A stretch of 10,140 bases of DNA from NCBI GenBank assembly GCA_047971685.1, contig JBKDZW010000051.1:1-10140 (forward strand), written 5' to 3'. The notes below the pieces were generated by a model, which ran no database searches, was not told the origin of the DNA, and saw only the letters and a program-made list of their open reading frames with translations. The position numbers and the translations under genes are program-made. This document shows positions 6,162-10,140 of the stretch, piece after piece; positions within the stretch are counted from its first letter, which is position 1; each line of letters begins with the position of its first letter. This stretch comes from JAJXWB01 sp047971685 (lineage in GTDB: Bacteria > Pseudomonadota > Alphaproteobacteria > Rhizobiales > Beijerinckiaceae).

Positions 6162-7481
6162 ATGGAAAAACTATCCCTCCGCGCGGGCCTTGCCGCCACG
6201 CTAACGCTGATTCTGACCCCGTCGCTTGCATTCGCAACGGAACAGTCCGCCATCAGTCCGGCCGATACGGGCTTCATGATCGCAGCGACGGCGCTCGTTT
6301 TGCTGATGACGATCCCAGGCCTTGCCATGTTTTACGCAGGCATGGTGCGCAAAAAGAATGTCCTGGCGACGATGGCGCAAAGCTTTGCGGCAACCGCGCT
6401 TGTTTCCATCCTCTGGTTTCTGGTCGCCTATTCCCTGACCTTCCATGGCGATGGTCCGTGGATCGGCGGATTGGGTCGTGTTTTTTTTATCGGCATTGGC
6501 ATGGATACCATCAGTCCTCTTGCCAAAACGATTCCTGAGCTTCTGTTTGCCGCCTATCAGATGACATTTGCCGTCATCACCTGCGCGCTGGTGGCGGGCG
6601 CGGTTGCTGATCGCCTCAAGTTTTCGGCCTTTCTCCTGTTTTCCGTGTTCTGGCTGTTCGTCGTCTATGTTCCGTCGGCCCACTGGGTCTGGGGCGGCGG
6701 CTTTCTTGGCGCCATGGGCGTCATAGATTTTGCCGGCGGCGCCGTCGTTCATATCAATGCAGGCGTCGCCGGACTGGTCGCGGCTTTCGTTTTGGGACCG
6801 CGTCAGGGCTTTGGGCGCGAGAATCTCGCGCCCTTCGATCTTTCGATGGCGGTGATCGGCACCGGGCTCCTGTGGGTGGGCTGGTTCGGCTTCAACGGCG
6901 GCTCGGCCTTGAGCGCCGGCTCGCGCGCTGTTTTCGCAATTGTCGCTACACATCTTGCCGCATCCTCCGGCGCTGTCGTTTGGAGTGCGCTGGAATGGGT
7001 CGAGCGCGGCAAGCCCTCTGTGCTTGGTGTTATTTCCGGCGCTGTTGCAGGACTTGGCACTATTACGCCGGCCTCGGGCTACGTCCTGCCATGGCATGGC
7101 GTCGTGATCGGCGCGATTGCGGGCGCGGTCTGCTATTATTTCTGCACCCGGGTGAAGGCCCGTTTCAAATACGACGATTCGCTTGACGTCTTTGGCGTCC
7201 ACGGCGTGGGCGGAATTTGCGGGATGATCCTGGTAGGCGTCTTTGCAACGGCGGCCGTCAGCGCGTCCGGTTCGGAGGCCGGCGTCTCCGGGCTCCTGGA
7301 AGGGGCGCCGCGCCAATTGCTGATTCAGGCCGTTGGCGTGGTTATCGTCGCGGTCTGGTGTCTGATCGGCACCTGGCTTTCGCTCAAGGCGGTCGATCTG
7401 ATGATTGGTCTGCGCGCCAATACCGATGACGAGCGTATGGGTCTCGATCTTGCTCTGCATGGCGAAGCGCTCCACCAATAG
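6162..7481 (+). CDS. amtB: Ammonium channel AmtB
   Basis: This inner-membrane trimeric channel imports ammonium when nitrogen is scarce. The 439-residue product starts with a signal peptide (cleavage likely after AFA, residue 25), as in E. coli AmtB, followed by 11 membrane segments. The pore residues match E. coli mature numbering with a constant offset of 29: twin histidines H197 and H347, Phe gate F136 and F244, recruitment-site W177 and S248, and D189. The C-terminus GLRANTDDERMGLDLALHGE keeps the region that docks GlnK, so PII control is expected. No glnK lies next to it. The ribosome site is weak (AGG three bases before ATG). A T8 run falls at codons 107-109. A hairpin spans the stop codon. 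Confidence 0.97.
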   Translation: MEKLSLRAGLAATLTLILTPSLAFATEQSAISPADTGFMIAATALVLLMTIPGLAMFYAGMVRKKNVLATMAQSFAATALVSILWFLVAYSLTFHGDGPWIGGLGRVFFIGIGMDTISPLAKTIPELLFAAYQMTFAVITCALVAGAVADRLKFSAFLLFSVFWLFVVYVPSAHWVWGGGFLGAMGVIDFAGGAVVHINAGVAGLVAAFVLGPRQGFGRENLAPFDLSMAVIGTGLLWVGWFGFNGGSALSAGSRAVFAIVATHLAASSGAVVWSALEWVERGKPSVLGVISGAVAGLGTITPASGYVLPWHGVVIGAIAGAVCYYFCTRVKARFKYDDSLDVFGVHGVGGICGMILVGVFATAAVSASGSEAGVSGLLEGAPRQLLIQAVGVVIVAVWCLIGTWLSLKAVDLMIGLRANTDDERMGLDLALHGEALHQ

Positions 7482-7488
7482 GGAGCGC
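7467..7488 (+). terminator. GC-rich hairpin across the amtB stop codon
   Basis: GCGCTCC (7467-7473) and GGAGCGC (7482-7488) form a perfect 7-bp stem with an 8-base loop that contains the TAG stop. No T run follows, so it is not a classic intrinsic terminator; mRNA 3'-end stabilisation or a Rho-dependent end are alternatives. The bases GCGGGC (7487-7492) could instead pair with GCCCGC (7515-7520). Confidence 0.35.
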
Positions 7489-7604
7489 GGGCCGTCAGGC
7501 CATGAGAGTAAGGAGCCCGCAAGGTTAATTGCTCCTTAACTCCGGTTTTCTAGGCTGCATCGACAGGTCGAACGATCCGTTTTCAAAGCAGCGTCGGAAA
7601 TTTA
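7482..7604 (+). promoter_or_regulatory. ftsK upstream region
   Basis: This 123-bp spacer separates amtB from ftsK and carries the CtrA-type box (7525-7540), an inverted repeat TAAGGAGC/GCTCCTTA (7509-7516 and 7531-7538, 14-base loop) and the element TCGACAGGTCGAAC (7560-7573). The box and the repeat overlap. A weak ribosome site (GGAAA, 7596-7600) precedes ATG at 7605. I could not assign a confident -10, but the box position fits a dedicated ftsK promoter just downstream. Confidence 0.45.
7525..7540 (+). promoter_or_regulatory. CtrA-type binding site upstream of ftsK
   Basis: TTAA (7525-7528), seven bases, TTAAC (7536-7540): an exact match to the full CtrA consensus TTAA-N7-TTAAC of alphaproteobacteria. 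With the preceding G it is also a GTTAA/TTAAC dyad. Eight specified A/T bases in a GC-rich background, placed 65 bp before a division gene, are unlikely to be chance. CtrA, the cell-cycle response regulator, often overlaps the -35 of the promoters it activates. Binding is inferred from the motif only. Confidence 0.6.
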
Positions 7605-10139
7605 ATGCGCAACCCGGGCTACTCAGCCTTTGTCAGCGGCTTCCCAGCCAACGCCCGACTTTTCCTGTCGCGGCGGATGGCCGAGGTTGTTGGCGTCGCT
7701 CTTGTCGCGGCGGTGATTCTGACCGGTCTTGCGCTGGCCACATGGTCGACGCGCGACCCCAGTCTCAATCACGCGACAGACGGTCCGATCCGAAATCTTC
7801 TGGGTCAGCGCGGCGCCATTGCCGCCGATCTGCTCACGCAGATTTTCGGCATTGCCTCCGTCGCCCTGCTTGCGCCTGCCGCGCTCCTTGGCTGGCGTCT
7901 GGTTGTCGACCACGGCTTCGACCGTCCGAAATCGCGAATCGGGCTCTGGCTTCTGGGCGCTGTGAGTTCGGCCGGACTTGCCTCCATGCTGCCGCCGCCG
8001 GACCGCTGGCCTCTGCCAACCGGCCTCGGCGGCATGATTGGCGACGGTCTTGCCATGCTCGCGCGCTGGACGACGGGCGACGCCCCGATCGGCATGATGG
8101 CGGCGACTCTCTTATTGGCCGCCAGCGCCATCCTGTGTCTGGCGGCTGCCTGCAGCGGCGCGAAGAAACTTGAGACCGAATCCGCGCCATCGCCCAAACC
8201 CGCCAAGGGAAAGATTCGCAGAGCGGACGATATCGATTTCGACGACGAGCCCGGAACCGCGCTGGTCTCCATTGGCGCGGCCCTGCACGGGATGCTGGCG
8301 CTGAAGAACGGCGCATTGCGCCAAATGCGCAAGCTCGACTTCAGGTCTCTGCCGAGAGGCCGCAACAAGCCCGCGCCCGCTGCAAACGCCCTTCCCAATC
8401 GCCGTGTAGAGCCGCGCTTTTCTGGCGATGAACCCGCTGCCAGTCCAGATCGGACGCTGAACCTCGCCCCAATCGGCCAAGCATTGGGGGCAGGCGACAA
8501 TGCAACAGACCTCCCGCCCGCCTCGACGGTTGCGGTGGCCAAACCGGCCGGCCCACTGAAACAGGGACGCCGGGCGAACAAGGAAACCCAGCCTGGCCTG
8601 TTCGAGCGGGATCGCTATCAACCGCCAACGCTTGGACTTCTGGCCGAAGCCCGCAGAGCCGCGAAAAAAATTTCCGAGGATGCGCTGGCCCAGAATGCGC
8701 GTTTGCTCGAAGGGGTTCTGGACGATTTCGGCGTGAAGGGCGAGATCGTGAATGTGCGGCCCGGGCCTGTCGTCACGCTTTACGAGCTGGAGCCTGCTCC
8801 TGGCGTGAAATCTTCGCGCGTGATCGGCCTTGCCGACGACATCGCCCGCTCCATGTCGGCGATTTCCGCGCGTGTCGCCGTCGTTCAGGGCCGCAACGCC
8901 ATCGGCGTCGAACTGCCCAATCAGGATCGCGAAACCGTCTATCTGCGCGAACTCCTGGCCTCGGCCGATTTCGAGGGCTCCAAACACCGCCTCGCCATTG
9001 CGCTGGGCAAGACCATCGGCGGCGAACCCGTCATCGTCGATCTCGCGCGCATGCCGCATCTGCTGGTCGCCGGCACCACCGGCTCCGGCAAATCCGTCGC
9101 CATCAACACCATGATCCTGTCGCTGCTCTACCGGCTCAAGCCCGAGCAATGCCGCCTCATCATGGTCGATCCCAAAATGCTCGAACTCTCGGTCTACGAC
9201 GGCATTCCCCATCTGCTGACGCCCGTCGTGACAGATCCGAAAAAGGCCGTTGTCGCCCTCAAATGGGCGGTCCGCGAGATGGAGGACCGCTACAAGAAAA
9301 TGTCGAAGCTGGGCGTGCGCAACATCGACGGTTTCAACGCCCGCCTCGCCGAAGCGGCCCGCAAGAACGAAACCATCGCCCGCACGGTCCAGACCGGCTT
9401 CGACCGCGCAACCGGCGAAGCGATCTACGAGCAGGAGGACATGTCCCTCGATCCCCTGCCCTATATCGTCGTCGTGGTCGACGAAATGGCCGACCTCATG
9501 ATGGTTGCAGGCAAGGATATCGAAGGCGCGATCCAGCGTCTCGCCCAGATGGCGCGCGCAGCCGGCATTCACCTCATCATGGCCACGCAACGCCCCTCGG
9601 TCGATGTCATCACCGGCACGATCAAGGCGAATTTCCCGACGCGCATTTCCTTCCAGGTGACCTCGAAGATCGACAGCCGCACCATTCTGGGCGAGCAGGG
9701 CGCCGAACAATTGCTCGGCCAGGGCGACATGCTCTACATGGCCGGCGGCGGCCGGATTTCGCGCGTCCACGGCCCCTTTGTCTCGGACAACGAGGTCGAG
9801 AAAGTCGTCGCCCACCTCAAGACGCAGGGCGCGCCCGACTATCTCGACGCCATCACCTGCGAGGACGAGGACGGCGAGGATGGCGACGCCGGCGCAGCGG
9901 GCGGCGATTACGGCTCAGACGATTCGACCGATCTCTACGACCGCGCCGTCAACATCGTGCTGCGCGACCGCAAGGCCTCGGTCTCCTACATCCAGCGCCG
10001 CCTCTCCGTCGGCTACAACAAAGCCGCATCCATCGTCGAGCGCATGGAAAAAGAAGGCCTCGTCGGACAGGCCAACCATGCCGGAAAACGCGAAATACTC
10101 GTCGGAAACGGCGTCGATCGCGCAGCTTTCGACGATTGA
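7605..10139 (+). CDS. ftsK: DNA translocase FtsK
   Basis: FtsK is a septum-anchored motor that pumps chromosomal DNA towards dif and activates XerCD, joining segregation to division. The 844-residue protein is complete. It has four N-terminal membrane helices (about 26-47, 73-100, 111-130, 161-184), a fairly short Ala/Pro-rich linker (about 185-340), then the alpha and RecA-like beta motor domains. Walker A GTTGSGKS is at 490-497 (K496), Walker B VVVVDE ends at D626-E627, and ATQRPSVDVITGTIKANFP is the conserved motor segment after it. An acidic stretch (EDEDGEDGD) leads into the winged-helix gamma domain (about 775-835), which reads KOPS signals. ATG at 7605 is used; a start at residue 25 would trim only pre-membrane residues. 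The motor half favours C-ending codons more than the N-terminal half. Confidence 0.97.
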   Translation: MRNPGYSAFVSGFPANARLFLSRRMAEVVGVALVAAVILTGLALATWSTRDPSLNHATDGPIRNLLGQRGAIAADLLTQIFGIASVALLAPAALLGWRLVVDHGFDRPKSRIGLWLLGAVSSAGLASMLPPPDRWPLPTGLGGMIGDGLAMLARWTTGDAPIGMMAATLLLAASAILCLAAACSGAKKLETESAPSPKPAKGKIRRADDIDFDDEPGTALVSIGAALHGMLALKNGALRQMRKLDFRSLPRGRNKPAPAANALPNRRVEPRFSGDEPAASPDRTLNLAPIGQALGAGDNATDLPPASTVAVAKPAGPLKQGRRANKETQPGLFERDRYQPPTLGLLAEARRAAKKISEDALAQNARLLEGVLDDFGVKGEIVNVRPGPVVTLYELEPAPGVKSSRVIGLADDIARSMSAISARVAVVQGRNAIGVELPNQDRETVYLRELLASADFEGSKHRLAIALGKTIGGEPVIVDLARMPHLLVAGTTGSGKSVAINTMILSLLYRLKPEQCRLIMVDPKMLELSVYDGIPHLLTPVVTDPKKAVVALKWAVREMEDRYKKMSKLGVRNIDGFNARLAEAARKNETIARTVQTGFDRATGEAIYEQEDMSLDPLPYIVVVVDEMADLMMVAGKDIEGAIQRLAQMARAAGIHLIMATQRPSVDVITGTIKANFPTRISFQVTSKIDSRTILGEQGAEQLLGQGDMLYMAGGGRISRVHGPFVSDNEVEKVVAHLKTQGAPDYLDAITCEDEDGEDGDAGAAGGDYGSDDSTDLYDRAVNIVLRDRKASVSYIQRRLSVGYNKAASIVERMEKEGLVGQANHAGKREILVGNGVDRAAFDD

Positions 10140-10140
10140 G

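Noticed and set aside
6201..7478. A 425-codon open frame on the minus strand opposite amtB.
   Set aside because: It mirrors the amtB reading frame in GC-rich DNA, its translation is rich in Arg, Asp, His and Gln with no fold-like pattern, and amtB has all its pore residues.
8664..8670. A7 run in ftsK as a programmed frameshift site.
   Set aside because: The frame continues into the full motor domain, there is no clear stimulatory Shine-Dalgarno or stem nearby, and the shifted products have no evident meaning.
8112..9815. A 567-codon open frame on the minus strand opposite ftsK.
   Set aside because: It is a shadow of the strongly codon-biased ftsK motor region; the translation has no recognisable domain.
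1..10140. Mobile elements, CRISPR arrays, toxin-antitoxin or phage genes.
   Set aside because: All coding space is taken by recognisable housekeeping genes; no terminal inverted repeats, integrase or transposase motifs, or spaced repeat arrays are visible.

Overview
This is an ordinary chromosomal core segment of a GC-rich alphaproteobacterium, most likely Hyphomicrobiales (Rhizobiales). The placement rests on three things: the gene content (a chorismate mutase gene divergent from metX-metW; a thioredoxin/TPR gene, a LON-domain gene and a Trm112-like gene in tandem; amtB followed by ftsK), the protein sequences, and a CtrA-type box upstream of ftsK. A family-level guess (Beijerinckiaceae/Methylocystaceae-like) is only an impression. 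There are no transposases, integrases, CRISPR repeats, toxin genes or phage genes, and I see no new multi-gene system.

Layout. Positions 1-801 (minus) hold the 5' part of an AroQ-type chorismate mutase gene that runs off the left edge. It is divergently arranged, across about 157 bp containing a clean inverted repeat, with the methionine genes metX and metW (959-2760, plus, overlapping by 4 bp). On the minus strand follow inorganic pyrophosphatase (2770-3306, convergent with metW), a GNAT acetyltransferase (3352-3864) and tRNA-Gly(GCC) (3989-4063) with an exact 15-bp tandem duplication just past its 3' end. Divergent from the tRNA lies a plus-strand cluster: a CnoX/YbbN-like thioredoxin-TPR protein (4209-5099), a LON substrate-binding-domain protein (5126-5782) and a Trm112/UPF0434 protein (5797-6045), with gaps of 26 and 14 bp. 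The ammonium channel gene amtB (6162-7481), without an adjacent PII gene, and the DNA translocase gene ftsK (7605-10139) complete the window.

How the genes relate. The left part is amino-acid biosynthesis: prephenate formation for Phe/Tyr, and O-acylhomoserine formation for Met. The middle is housekeeping: pyrophosphate removal, tRNA, and proteostasis. The right part couples nitrogen acquisition (amtB) with chromosome segregation and division (ftsK). The most informative regulatory signal is a perfect TTAA-N7-TTAAC box 65 bp before the ftsK start, matching the CtrA consensus. A 14-bp element in the same intergenic region resembles the inverted repeat before metX at 12 of 14 positions. All the real genes account for nearly the whole window; no stretch above 300 bp lacks a gene.
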